Below, piece by piece: positions 18,136 to 26,598 of a stretch of 64,000 nucleotides of DNA; position 1 is the first letter of the stretch; the number at the start of each line of letters is the position of its first letter. Source of the stretch: Phycisphaerae bacterium (lineage in GTDB: Bacteria; Planctomycetota; Phycisphaerae; Phycisphaerales; UBA1924); contig JAUHYE010000004.1 in assembly GCA_030426395.1 (NCBI GenBank), positions 1 to 64,000 on the forward strand. The letters are read 5' to 3'. The translations under genes and the position numbers were made by a program. The notes under the pieces were generated by a model, which was not told where the DNA came from, did no database searches, and saw only the letters and a list, made by a program, of their open reading frames with translations.

Positions 18136-19046
18136 GGGCGTGATGTTGCGATGGCCTCGAGGGCGGTCAAGAGCAGGCGGGCGGCCAGACGGGCGGTGCG
18201 GCCGTCGGCGTCGTGAGCGGGATTGAGCTCCATGATGTCCAGACACCGCAGCGTGTCGTGGCCGGCCGTTGCCCGCATCCAGCTCTCGGCCTCGGTGCTC
18301 GACCAGCCGCAGGGGTTTGCCGCACTCACGCCCGGTGCGAAGGCAACATCGATGAGGTCCATGTCGAAACTCACGAAGTAGGGCGGGGGCGCTTCGAACA
18401 TCTTGTCGGCCTTCTGATCTGTGTCGAGGATGCCGCCGTAGCGATTGAAGAAGCGGTAGTGTTCCCTGGTGTTGACCATGCGGTCGAAGCCGCTGAGCAC
18501 CAGCTTCTTCACGCCGCACTCGGTGAAGAGCTTTCGGAACCCCATGCCCGAGCCGGGCGTGTCGCGCACGTCGAGGTGAGGGTCGGCATAGAAGCCGGTC
18601 AGCGGTTCTTCGCCCTTGGGCATCGCGTCGATGACGCCGCGAACGAACGCATAGGTCAGATCGTGCCCGCCGCCCAGGCCGATGGGGATGAGCCCCGCCT
18701 CGGCGAGCGAGGCCGATGCCTTGCTGACGCGGTCGTGCGTGGCGTCGAGGTCATCTCCAGCAGGCAGGACATCGCCCGCGTCGTACACGATCGGCCAGTC
18801 GAAGTCGGCGGGCTTATCGACGCCCATGCGGGCCAGTGCCGTGCGGATAACGCTCGGGCCGTCCTTTGCGCCGGGGCGGCCGTTGTTGAGCTTGACGCCC
18901 GTGTCGTCGGGCATGCCGAGGAGAGCGATGGCCCTCTTGCCCTTCGGCGGAGGCTTGAAGGCGCTAATGGGCTTGACCGTGCTCGAGAACCGGCCGGCGT
19001 GCGGCTCGATGGGCGTCTGGGGCGGCGTGGCGTATGGAACTTCCAT
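18132..19046 (-). CDS. hutG: Ureohydrolase, probable formimidoylglutamase
   Basis: A 304-residue arginase/agmatinase superfamily enzyme that hydrolyses a guanidino or formimino group using two Mn ions. Metal-ligand motifs are GGGHDLTY (His), ADPHLDVRD (Asp, His, Asp) and SFDMDLID (two Asp). The GGGHD form and the next gene being imidazolonepropionase favour formimidoylglutamase, which would give glutamate plus formamide, over agmatinase or arginase. The N-terminal 35 residues are Pro-rich and outside the fold. It starts 8 nt after the transporter gene upstream and overlaps hutI by 4 nt. Substrate assignment rests mainly on context. Confidence 0.85.
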   Translation of the reverse strand: MEVPYATPPQTPIEPHAGRFSSTVKPISAFKPPPKGKRAIALLGMPDDTGVKLNNGRPGAKDGPSVIRTALARMGVDKPADFDWPIVYDAGDVLPAGDDLDATHDRVSKASASLAEAGLIPIGLGGGHDLTYAFVRGVIDAMPKGEEPLTGFYADPHLDVRDTPGSGMGFRKLFTECGVKKLVLSGFDRMVNTREHYRFFNRYGGILDTDQKADKMFEAPPPYFVSFDMDLIDVAFAPGVSAANPCGWSSTEAESWMRATAGHDTLRCLDIMELNPAHDADGRTARLAARLLLTALEAIATSRP

Positions 19047-19053
19047 GGGTGTC

Positions 19054-20829
19054 TCAGGGCGTGAAGTGCGTGGGCGAGCCGGGGCCGACGGGCCAGCCGA
19101 AGCCGAAGACCCAGACGTAGAACAGGATCATCCAGCCGATGAGGAACGCGATCGAGTAGGGCAGCATGGTGGCGATCATCGTGCCGATGCCCAGCTTCTT
19201 GTCGTAGCGGGCGGCGACGGCGAGGATGAGGCCGAAGTAGCTCATCATGGGCGTGATGATGTTGGTCGTGCTGTCGCCGATGCGGTAGGCCGCCTGGATG
19301 ACCTCGGGCGAGTAGCCCACGCCCATGAGCATGGGCACGAAGATGGGCGCGGTCGCGGCCCACTGCGCGCTCGCGCTGCCGAGCATCAGGTTGATCAGGC
19401 AGCACATGAGGATGAAGGGGATGAAGACGATAGGCGAGTCGATGCCCATCGCGCGGATGCCGTCGGCGCCGACGACGGCGAGCATCTTGCCTAAGCCCGA
19501 ATAGTTGAACATCGCCACGAACTGGGCGGCGAAGAAGACCAGCACGATGTAGAGCCCAAGCGTGCTCATGCCGTGGGCCATCGCGTCGATGATGTCGCGG
19601 TCGTTCTTCATGGTGCCCACGGCCCGGCCATAGACAAAGCCCGGGATGATGAAGAAGACGAAGATCATGGCGACGACGCCCTTGAGGAAGGGGCTTGGCA
19701 TCAGGCCGCCGGTTTCCTGGTTGCGGAGGACGCCGTAGCCGGGGAGGGCGTCGAAGTTATTGAGTGGCGAGGCGGTAGGCACGCGGAGAGCCCGCTTCTC
19801 GACGGGACCCTCGGCCTGCTGCACGAACTCGGCCTGTTGCTCGGGGGTGGCCTCCATGTACTGCGTGATGGTGACGGTGGGGGGGACTTCGACTTTTTCG
19901 GTGACGAGTGGGCCGGCGAGGTAGGCAAACGCCAGGATGGTGACCAGGGCCGCGACACCCGCGTGGGCGAGGCCGCGCCATTCGGCACGGGTAAGGTTGT
20001 CGAGCGAAGGATCCTTCTCGACAGATTCGTCGGCGTTGGCCGGGTCGTATTTCCCAAGACGGGGCTCGACGATGAAGGTCGTGACCAGCCAGCCCAGCAG
20101 CGTGATCAAGAACACGCTGACGAACATGAAGTAGTAGTTGACCGCGGCGTGGACCTCGTAGCCCGGCGAAACGATCTGGGCGGCCTCCTGGGTGATGCCG
20201 GCGAGCAGCGGGTCGATGGTGCCCAGCAGCAGGTTGGCGCTGTAGCCTCCGGAAACACCCGCGAAGGCCGCGGCGAGCCCGGCGTAAGGGTGCCGGCCCA
20301 GCGAGTGGAAGACAACCATTGCCAGGGGAATGAGCACGACGTAGCCCATCTCGCTGGCGATGTTGCTCTGCACGCCCGCGAAGACGACGACGAGCGTGAC
20401 CAGCTTTGGCGGGGCCCAGAGCACCATCGCCCGGATGACGGCGGACAGCAGGCCGCTGCGTTCGGCCACGGCCACGCCCAGGAGCGCCACGAGCACGGTA
20501 CCCAGGGGCGCAAAGCCGGTGAAGTTGGTCACCAGGTTCTGAACCAGCCAGCGGAAGCCGTCGCCGCTCATGATGTTGGTAGCGGCGATGACCTCGGCCT
20601 CGACGCCGCCGCCCGGCAGCGGCCGCTCGAAGGTCACCTGCCAGCCGGCCCACGATGCAATGCCGCTGACCAGGGCGACCAGGAGGGCGAGCAACGCGAA
20701 GAGCGTCACCGGGTGGGGTAGGCAGTTGCCCAGCCACTCGACGATGCGGAGGAACGCCGCGAACGCCCGGCCCGGGGCGGCCAGCAGTGTCTTGGGGCGT
20801 CCGTTCCGGCTGGCGGGTGGTTCGGGCAT
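19054..20829 (-). CDS. AbgT-family transporter
   Basis: A 591-residue polytopic membrane protein with about 11-13 hydrophobic segments. Family features include the early IVEWLGNCLPHPVTLF motif, MSGDGFRWLVQNLVTNFTGF, the VAERSGLLSAVIR stretch and the C-terminal MLGSASAQWAATAPIFVPML followed by GDSTTNIITPM. The AbgT family was named for p-aminobenzoyl-glutamate uptake, while structural work on MtrF and YdaH supports efflux of sulfonamides. The start is set at the ATG at 20829; an in-frame extension would run into the divergent gene at 20916. It precedes hutG by 7 nt in the same direction, so a role in moving a histidine- or glutamate-related compound is possible but unproven. Confidence 0.88.
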   Translation of the reverse strand: MPEPPASRNGRPKTLLAAPGRAFAAFLRIVEWLGNCLPHPVTLFALLALLVALVSGIASWAGWQVTFERPLPGGGVEAEVIAATNIMSGDGFRWLVQNLVTNFTGFAPLGTVLVALLGVAVAERSGLLSAVIRAMVLWAPPKLVTLVVVFAGVQSNIASEMGYVVLIPLAMVVFHSLGRHPYAGLAAAFAGVSGGYSANLLLGTIDPLLAGITQEAAQIVSPGYEVHAAVNYYFMFVSVFLITLLGWLVTTFIVEPRLGKYDPANADESVEKDPSLDNLTRAEWRGLAHAGVAALVTILAFAYLAGPLVTEKVEVPPTVTITQYMEATPEQQAEFVQQAEGPVEKRALRVPTASPLNNFDALPGYGVLRNQETGGLMPSPFLKGVVAMIFVFFIIPGFVYGRAVGTMKNDRDIIDAMAHGMSTLGLYIVLVFFAAQFVAMFNYSGLGKMLAVVGADGIRAMGIDSPIVFIPFILMCCLINLMLGSASAQWAATAPIFVPMLMGVGYSPEVIQAAYRIGDSTTNIITPMMSYFGLILAVAARYDKKLGIGTMIATMLPYSIAFLIGWMILFYVWVFGFGWPVGPGSPTHFTP

Positions 20830-20915
20830 GCCCGCAGGGTACGCCGGGAGGCTCGGCGGGCGAATAAACTCCTTCCAGTCAAGAATCTTGAATCGTGAGT
20901 ACCCCGGAGTTGTGA

Positions 20916-22439
20916 ATGTTGTCCAAGCGGCCAAGCGAGCGTCGGTCTGCCTCCCCAAATAGCGATCGGGTGGCCGAGATCCTTCAAGCGGCCGCCGACC
21001 TGGCCGCCGAGTATCTCAGCCGCAGCGACGATCCCGAATCGCCGGTGACGCTGAACCCCCCGCCGAGCGCGATCCATCAGAGGGTGCCCTTGAAGCTCGA
21101 TGGGCCGGCCGTGCCTGTCGATGAATTAATGGAGCAGGCTCGCGATTTGATGGAACTGTCGGTCCGCACGGGCAGCGCGAACTTCTCGAATCAGCTCTTC
21201 AGTGGCTTCGACCCCGTGGCGATCGTGGGTGAGTGGCTGACGGCGGTGCTCAACGCCTCGATGTACACCTACGAGGTCGCTCCGGCGATGACCCTCGTAG
21301 AGCGCGAGGTGATCGCGCGGATGGGCAAGGCTGCGGGGTGGACCGGCTGCGAGGGGCTGTTCACGCCCGGCGGCAGCCTATCGAACCTGATGGCGATGCT
21401 GATGGCACGGCAGCGGGCGCTGCCGAAGGTCAAGAGCCTGGGATTGCAGGGCTCAAAGCTCGTGGTGTTTACGTCTGCCGAAGCCCACTACTCGGTCGAG
21501 CGGGCGGCGGTCATCCTTGGATTGGGCAGCGACAGCGTCGTGCCGATCGGCCAGGACAGGTACGGCCGGATGCGTTCCGACGCATTTGAGTACGAGGTCA
21601 AGAAGGCGCGGACCGAAGGTCGCCAGCCGATGATGGTGGTGGCGACGGCGGGGTCGACCGTGCTGGGCGCGTTCGACCCGATCGCCGAGATTGCGGACGT
21701 CGCCGAGCGAGAAGGCCTCTGGCTGCACGTCGATGGGGCGTATGGCGGCAGTGCCCTCTTGAGCGCGAAGCGCAAGAGTCTGCTCAATGGCGTGGAGCGT
21801 GCCGACTCGCTGACGTGGTGTGCGCACAAGATGCTCAACGTGCCGTTGAGCGCTTCGGTGATTATCGTCCGCGAGCCGGGGCTGCTGCACCAGTGCAACG
21901 CGGTACACGCCGAGTATCTGTACCACGCCGACAACGACGCGCCGGACCTGGACACTGGTGAGATGAGCATCCAGTGCGGGCGGCGTGTCGACGCCCTCAA
22001 GGTGTGGTTGGCATGGAAGGCGCGAGGCGATGCGGGCATGGCGGCGCTGGTTGATCGCAAGTTCGAGTTGGCGACCAAGATGCGCGAGTTGGTGCGTGGG
22101 CGTGAGCGGTTTGAGCTGCTCAGCGATCCCGATGAGGTTGGTGGCGGCTGCAACACCTGCTTCGTGTACCATGCGCCGTCGCTCGATGGGCTCCCGCCCG
22201 AGAAGAAGCTGCGGGCCATTGACGCCGGCACGCACGTGCTGCGCGAGCGCGTGCGGCTGCGCGGGCGCGTGCTGACGAACTACGCGCCGGTCTTCGGCGT
22301 GCGGGCCTTCAGGCATGTTTCTGCCAACGATCGCGCGACCGAGGCCGAGTTGGCGCTGATCCTCGATGAGATCGAGGCGGTGGGGGCCGATCTCGATCTG
22401 AGGCCGCTTGCCGAGCAGGGCACCCGGCCAACCCCCTGA
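20916..22439 (+). CDS. PLP-dependent group II decarboxylase (glutamate/aspartate/diaminobutyrate type)
   Basis: A 507-residue fold-type I PLP enzyme of the glutamate/aromatic amino-acid decarboxylase family. Motifs include ANFSNQLFSGFDP, EVAPAMTLVEREVIARMGK, GLFTPGGSLSNLMAM, SAEAHYSVERAA, TAGSTVLGAFDPI, HVDGAYGGS with the PLP-nitrogen Asp, and SLTWCAHKMLNVPLSASV, where Lys305 forms the Schiff base. QCGRRVDALKVWLAWKARGD is also typical. The substrate could be glutamate, aspartate, cysteine sulfinate or 2,4-diaminobutyrate. It is divergent from the AbgT-hutG-hutI operon with an 86-nt gap, and glutamate would be the product of that operon, which makes glutamate attractive but unproven. Confidence 0.88.
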   Translation: MLSKRPSERRSASPNSDRVAEILQAAADLAAEYLSRSDDPESPVTLNPPPSAIHQRVPLKLDGPAVPVDELMEQARDLMELSVRTGSANFSNQLFSGFDPVAIVGEWLTAVLNASMYTYEVAPAMTLVEREVIARMGKAAGWTGCEGLFTPGGSLSNLMAMLMARQRALPKVKSLGLQGSKLVVFTSAEAHYSVERAAVILGLGSDSVVPIGQDRYGRMRSDAFEYEVKKARTEGRQPMMVVATAGSTVLGAFDPIAEIADVAEREGLWLHVDGAYGGSALLSAKRKSLLNGVERADSLTWCAHKMLNVPLSASVIIVREPGLLHQCNAVHAEYLYHADNDAPDLDTGEMSIQCGRRVDALKVWLAWKARGDAGMAALVDRKFELATKMRELVRGRERFELLSDPDEVGGGCNTCFVYHAPSLDGLPPEKKLRAIDAGTHVLRERVRLRGRVLTNYAPVFGVRAFRHVSANDRATEAELALILDEIEAVGADLDLRPLAEQGTRPTP

Positions 22440-22508
22440 TATCCGGCGGAATTCGTCCCTAACTTCACGCGAGCGTGTGATAACGGCGCGAAAGCGTCTT
22501 GTTTGGTG

Positions 22509-22537
22509 TTGCGCTAGCCACGATTGGGCTGTATGCT
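22509..22537 (+). promoter_or_regulatory. Candidate sigma-70 promoter for the secreted hydrolase gene
   Basis: TTGCGC (22509-22514) and TATGCT (22532-22537) are spaced by exactly 17 nt about 80 nt before the hydrolase start. Each hexamer matches consensus at four or five positions. Promoter consensus in this group is poorly defined, so the call is tentative. Confidence 0.35.
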
Positions 22538-22614
22538 GGGTTGCGGCGGCGTGGGGATAGCTCCGTCGCGCCGAAACCTTCCCGAAATCTGACGAGAGCA
22601 GAGGAGATGAGCTG

Positions 22615-25600
22615 ATGGCGAGCACGACGACCGCGCGATTCGCGCGCCCGTGGAAGTTGTTCCTTTCCGCCGGCCTGGCGGTTGGCCTGGCGGCCGGCAC
22701 GGCCCACGCAACGCCGGAGTGCCCGGCGGACATCGACGGCGACGGCGCCCTGACGCTGTTCGACTTCCTGGAATTCCAGAACCTGTTCGACGCGGGCGAT
22801 CTGGCGGCCGACTTCGACGGTGATGGCGATCTGACGCTGTTCGACTTCCTGGAGTTCCAGAACCAGTTCGACGCCGGCTGCGACGAGGCGGGCGCAATCG
22901 AGACCGAACTGGCCGCCATCACGGTGAGCGGCTACCCGTTCTCGAGCCATGTCGACGCGTTCAACAACGGCAGCCAGGTCCGCATCGCGATCGATCCGGG
23001 CCAGTTCCCCAGCGTTGCTGGCGTGACGGCCGATGTGTACGTCGTGGCGAACAAGTCGCAGGCCGAGTGGGATGCCGACCCGGCGCTCATGGACGTGCGC
23101 GGCGGCGGCGCTCAGTCGATTGCCTTCACGGCCGGCACGATCCAGGACAACACCTTCCTACTGGACGGCTCAACCACGCTGGCCGGGCCCGCGGGCGACG
23201 ACATCGCCGGGGTGTACGACCTGGTGGTGGACCTCGACGGCGATGGCGAACTGTCCGACGGCGACTTGATCGACGGCCGGGGTGATCTGGGTGGTTTCGC
23301 GATCTTCAAGAATCTCACCGCGCTCGGCCCGTACGCGACCGCCCCGGCGCTCGACTACGCGGTGTCATGGCCCGGCATCATCTCATCACGCGATCGCCAG
23401 ATCACGGTGTATCCGGAGAACATCGCCGACCTGCCTCCGCTGCCGCTGATCGTCATCAGCCACGGCAACGGCCACCAGTACGTCTGGTACGACTTCCTGC
23501 AGCAGCACCTTGCCTCGCACGGCTTCGTGGTGATGTGCAACGAGAACGACACGCAGCCGGGCATCGAAACGGCCTCCACCAGCACGTACCTGCACACCGA
23601 CGCGTTCCTGGGCTCGCTGGACACCATCGGCGGCGGCGTGCTGCAGGGGCAGATCGATACCAGCCGCATCATGTGGATCGGCCACAGCCGCGGCGGCGAG
23701 GGCGTGGCCCGTGCCTACACCCGCGTGCGTGACGGCCTGGTGACCACCGAGAACTACGACGCCGACGACATCACGCTGGTGTCGAGCATCGCCCCCAACA
23801 ACTCGCTTGGCTCGGGTAATACCGAGCCGGGATTGGTGAACTACCACCTGCTGTGGGGTTCGGCCGACGGTGATATTTCCGGCGCGCCTTCGGCGGGCGT
23901 GAGCTCGTTCGCGATCCACGATCGCGCCGTCGGCAACCGCTACAGCACCTACCTGCACGGAGCCGACCACAACGACTTCAACTGCTGCGGCTTCAACGAC
24001 TTCAGCGGCCCTCCGGGCACCGAGATTGGCCGGGCCGAGGCCCAGCGCGTGCAGGAGGCCGTGTACCTGGTGCTGGCCAAGCTGCACAACGAGGAGAGCA
24101 TCGGCGGGCGTATGGCGGCCGAGTATTTGTGGCGTCAGGCCGAGAGCCTGGAGTCGCAGAGCGTGAGCCAGACGACCGTGGTGGTGCGTGAGTATCGCGA
24201 GACCACCGACGGCGACGATTTCTACATCGACGACTTCCAGACCAACCCGGCGATCGACCAGAGCAGCTCTGGCGGCTCGGTGATGTTCAGCGTGAGCAAC
24301 GCGGCCGAGGTGCTCCAGAGCGACTCGGACGGCTCGTATAGCTGGACGGGCAGCCAGCCCAGCAACGGCATGACCCGGGCGACGAGCGGCGACGATTCGC
24401 GCGGCCTGGTCTTCGACTGGACCAGTGATAGCTTCATCGAGTTCTCGGTCATTCCCGGCGAGCGTGACTGGACCGACGACTTCTTCCTGAGCTTCCGTGC
24501 CGCGCAAGGCACTCGACACCCGCAGACGGCCGCCGCGCTGGGCGACCTGAACTTCACCGTCTCGCTTCGCGACGGCGCGGGCACGACCAGTTCGATCAAC
24601 ACCGGCGTCTACGGCGGCGGCGTCGAGGAGCCCTACCAGCGCACCGGCGCGGGCTCGGGCGCGGGCTGGCAGAACGAGTACGAGACCATCCGAATCCGTC
24701 TGAGCGACTTCCTGGTCAACGGCAGCGGGCTTGACCTGGGCGACATCGAGGCCGTCCGCTTCGATTTCGGCCCCAGCTTCGGGTCGGCCGTCGGGCGTCT
24801 GGGTCTGGACGACCTGTACGTCAACAACAACCGCGCCCCGTTGGGCATCGACTTCGACATCGAGAGCGTGCTGCCGGACATCGCCGCGCCGGGCGAGGAG
24901 GTTTCGTTCCTGGTCGAGGTGAAGGCCAAGGACGGCGAGGCGCTCGTGGGCGGCTCGGAAGTGCTGCGGTACCGCTTCGATGGCGGCACGTTCATCGACG
25001 TGCCGCTTGTGAGCATGGGTGAGGATCTCTACGAGGCCACCATCCCCGCGGCGGCTTGCGGAGACAACCCCGAGTTCTACCTGGCGGCCGAGGGCACGGC
25101 GAGCGGTGAGGTCGTGTTCCCGCCGACGGCGCCCGATGACGTCTTCGGCTACACCGTGGCGAACCAGACCTTCATTGCCGACCTCGACTTCGAGACGGCG
25201 GTGGGCTGGACGTTCGAGAACATCGAGATCACCGACGGCGCCTGGGACCGCGGCGTGCCCGCGGCCTGGGGTCGCGGCGACCCCAACGCCGACTTCGACG
25301 GCTCGGGCCAGTGCTTCCTGACCGACAACGACACGACCCAGTCGAACTCGGACGTGGACGGCGGGCCGACGATCCTGATCTCGCCGGTGTACGACCTGAG
25401 TTCTGCACCTGGGGCGCAGCTCAGCTACGCCCGGTGGTTCACCAACGACGACCTGGATGTTGATTCCATGGATGTCGAGGTCTCGAACAACGGCGGCTTG
25501 TCGTGGACGCTCATCGAGACCACGGGTGACGCCGCGGGGTGGAACAAGATGACCTGGAACATCAGCGACTTCGTGCCGCTGACGAGCCAGATGCAGTTCC

Positions 25601-25686
25601 GCTTCCTGGTGACCGACAACCCCAACGACTCGGTGACCGAGGCGGGTCTGGACGCGTTCCAGATCTTCACGACCAGCTGCCCGTAA
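22615..25686 (+). CDS. Large secreted alpha/beta-hydrolase with N-terminal GC-type dockerin
   Basis: A 1023-residue secreted esterase/lipase-like protein. After a signal peptide (residues 1-32) comes a dockerin-like double EF-hand at about 37-89 (ADIDGDGALTLFDFLEFQNL; second copy ending FDAGC). The hydrolase domain has an oxyanion strand VISHGNGH near residue 281 and the nucleophile elbow GHSRGGEG with Ser358; HGADHNDF is a candidate for the catalytic His. The C-terminal half is beta-rich: a jelly-roll-like stretch after DDFYIDDFQTNP and a final domain WTFENIEITDGAWDRGVPAA. GAGGAG precedes the start, and an ATGAGCTGA mini-ORF ends 1 nt after the start codon begins. In the other seven dockerin proteins here the module is C-terminal. 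Confidence 0.88.
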   Translation: MASTTTARFARPWKLFLSAGLAVGLAAGTAHATPECPADIDGDGALTLFDFLEFQNLFDAGDLAADFDGDGDLTLFDFLEFQNQFDAGCDEAGAIETELAAITVSGYPFSSHVDAFNNGSQVRIAIDPGQFPSVAGVTADVYVVANKSQAEWDADPALMDVRGGGAQSIAFTAGTIQDNTFLLDGSTTLAGPAGDDIAGVYDLVVDLDGDGELSDGDLIDGRGDLGGFAIFKNLTALGPYATAPALDYAVSWPGIISSRDRQITVYPENIADLPPLPLIVISHGNGHQYVWYDFLQQHLASHGFVVMCNENDTQPGIETASTSTYLHTDAFLGSLDTIGGGVLQGQIDTSRIMWIGHSRGGEGVARAYTRVRDGLVTTENYDADDITLVSSIAPNNSLGSGNTEPGLVNYHLLWGSADGDISGAPSAGVSSFAIHDRAVGNRYSTYLHGADHNDFNCCGFNDFSGPPGTEIGRAEAQRVQEAVYLVLAKLHNEESIGGRMAAEYLWRQAESLESQSVSQTTVVVREYRETTDGDDFYIDDFQTNPAIDQSSSGGSVMFSVSNAAEVLQSDSDGSYSWTGSQPSNGMTRATSGDDSRGLVFDWTSDSFIEFSVIPGERDWTDDFFLSFRAAQGTRHPQTAAALGDLNFTVSLRDGAGTTSSINTGVYGGGVEEPYQRTGAGSGAGWQNEYETIRIRLSDFLVNGSGLDLGDIEAVRFDFGPSFGSAVGRLGLDDLYVNNNRAPLGIDFDIESVLPDIAAPGEEVSFLVEVKAKDGEALVGGSEVLRYRFDGGTFIDVPLVSMGEDLYEATIPAAACGDNPEFYLAAEGTASGEVVFPPTAPDDVFGYTVANQTFIADLDFETAVGWTFENIEITDGAWDRGVPAAWGRGDPNADFDGSGQCFLTDNDTTQSNSDVDGGPTILISPVYDLSSAPGAQLSYARWFTNDDLDVDSMDVEVSNNGGLSWTLIETTGDAAGWNKMTWNISDFVPLTSQMQFRFLVTDNPNDSVTEAGLDAFQIFTTSCP

Positions 25687-25709
25687 CGCTGGCGGATTGA
25701 GGTTCACTC

Positions 25710-25750
25710 GAGCGGGGCTCGCGGACATCGCGGGCCCCGCTCTTATGTTT
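25710..25750 (+). terminator. Intrinsic terminator between convergent genes
   Basis: GAGCGGGG (25710-25717) pairs with CCCCGCTC (25735-25742), with further CGCG/CGCG pairing inside, followed by TTATGTTT. It ends the hydrolase transcript and touches the stop of the convergent SPOR lipoprotein gene. Confidence 0.75.
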
Positions 25751-26522
25751 AGATTGCCTCGGCCACGATCGATGACACCCCGAGGGTTCGGCGTGCACGC
25801 TCGGCGTCGGCCTGCGTGCGGAATCGGCCGGCGTGGATGAGGTAGAGCACACGGCCTTCGCGGGTGGCGATCTCGACGCTCGGTTCGCCCAGTCCGGCGC
25901 TGCGGGTGGCCGAACTGACCTCGGTGACGCGTTGTGTAGCGCCGCTGCGGGTGCTGTAGGCGCCCAGTTGCAGCGTGTACCCGCCGGCGACGAAGCTTGG
26001 GTTGCCGCGGTTGGTGGTCTCGTACATGCCCGCGGCCCGGCGGCGGAGGCGTTCGGCGTCGTTGGGGCGGCCCGCTCGGTCGTAGGCGTCGGCCGCCACG
26101 CGCGCGGCGTCGCGGCCATCCTGGCCGGTGAGCTGGGCGCTCACGGATTCGAGCTCGCGAGCGGCGGTCAGCGGGTCGCCAGTGCGCAGCTCGATGAGTG
26201 CCAGCCCCGCGCGCGCTCGGGCGGCGGTGTCTCCCGAGCCGCGGGCGATGGGTTGGAGCCATTGCCGGGCGGTAAGGTCGTCGCGCATGGCCTCGGCGGC
26301 GAGCCCGGCCACGAGCGAGGCGTCGCTGCTGCCCCCGGGCCGTCCGGCCGTGGCGCGGGCGGTCATGAGGGCCATGGAGTAGCGGCCGGCCTCGTAGTGG
26401 TCCCGGTAGGTTGGTTGGCCGCCCCCGCCAGCGCACGCCGACAGCGTGAGCAGGGTGAGCACGAGCGCGAGGCACGGGCCGAGCCGGGTGGGGGACGACG
26501 GAGTTAGTGGTTGGTCTACCAT
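25749..26522 (-). CDS. SPOR-domain lipoprotein
   Basis: A 257-residue protein that starts at the ATG at 26522. The signal LALVLTLLTLSAC ends in a lipobox with Cys30, so it is predicted to be lipid-anchored in the cell envelope. Residues 40-175 form TPR-like helices (HYEAGRYSMALMTARATAG, AYDRAGRPNDAERLRRRA). The C-terminal 80 residues are a SPOR domain (GYTLQLGAYSTRSGATQ ... VLYLIHAGRFRTQADAERAR), a module that binds denuded peptidoglycan strands, often at division sites. It is divergent from the ligase gene with a 76-nt gap. The longer in-frame start at 26606 is rejected because it would overlap the divergent gene and hide the lipoprotein signal. Confidence 0.88.
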   Translation of the reverse strand: MVDQPLTPSSPTRLGPCLALVLTLLTLSACAGGGGQPTYRDHYEAGRYSMALMTARATAGRPGGSSDASLVAGLAAEAMRDDLTARQWLQPIARGSGDTAARARAGLALIELRTGDPLTAARELESVSAQLTGQDGRDAARVAADAYDRAGRPNDAERLRRRAAGMYETTNRGNPSFVAGGYTLQLGAYSTRSGATQRVTEVSSATRSAGLGEPSVEIATREGRVLYLIHAGRFRTQADAERARRTLGVSSIVAEAI

Positions 26523-26598
26523 CTTGCGGAGATCCTTCGCGCTTCGGGCTCGCCGATCCGGGTGTCGGCGAAAATGTGGCGAAAGTGGGGGCGCTGGC

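Noticed and set aside
26446-26598. Extended start for the acyl-CoA ligase
   Set aside because: It would overlap the divergent lipoprotein gene and adds an Arg-rich stretch unlike the family N-terminus.
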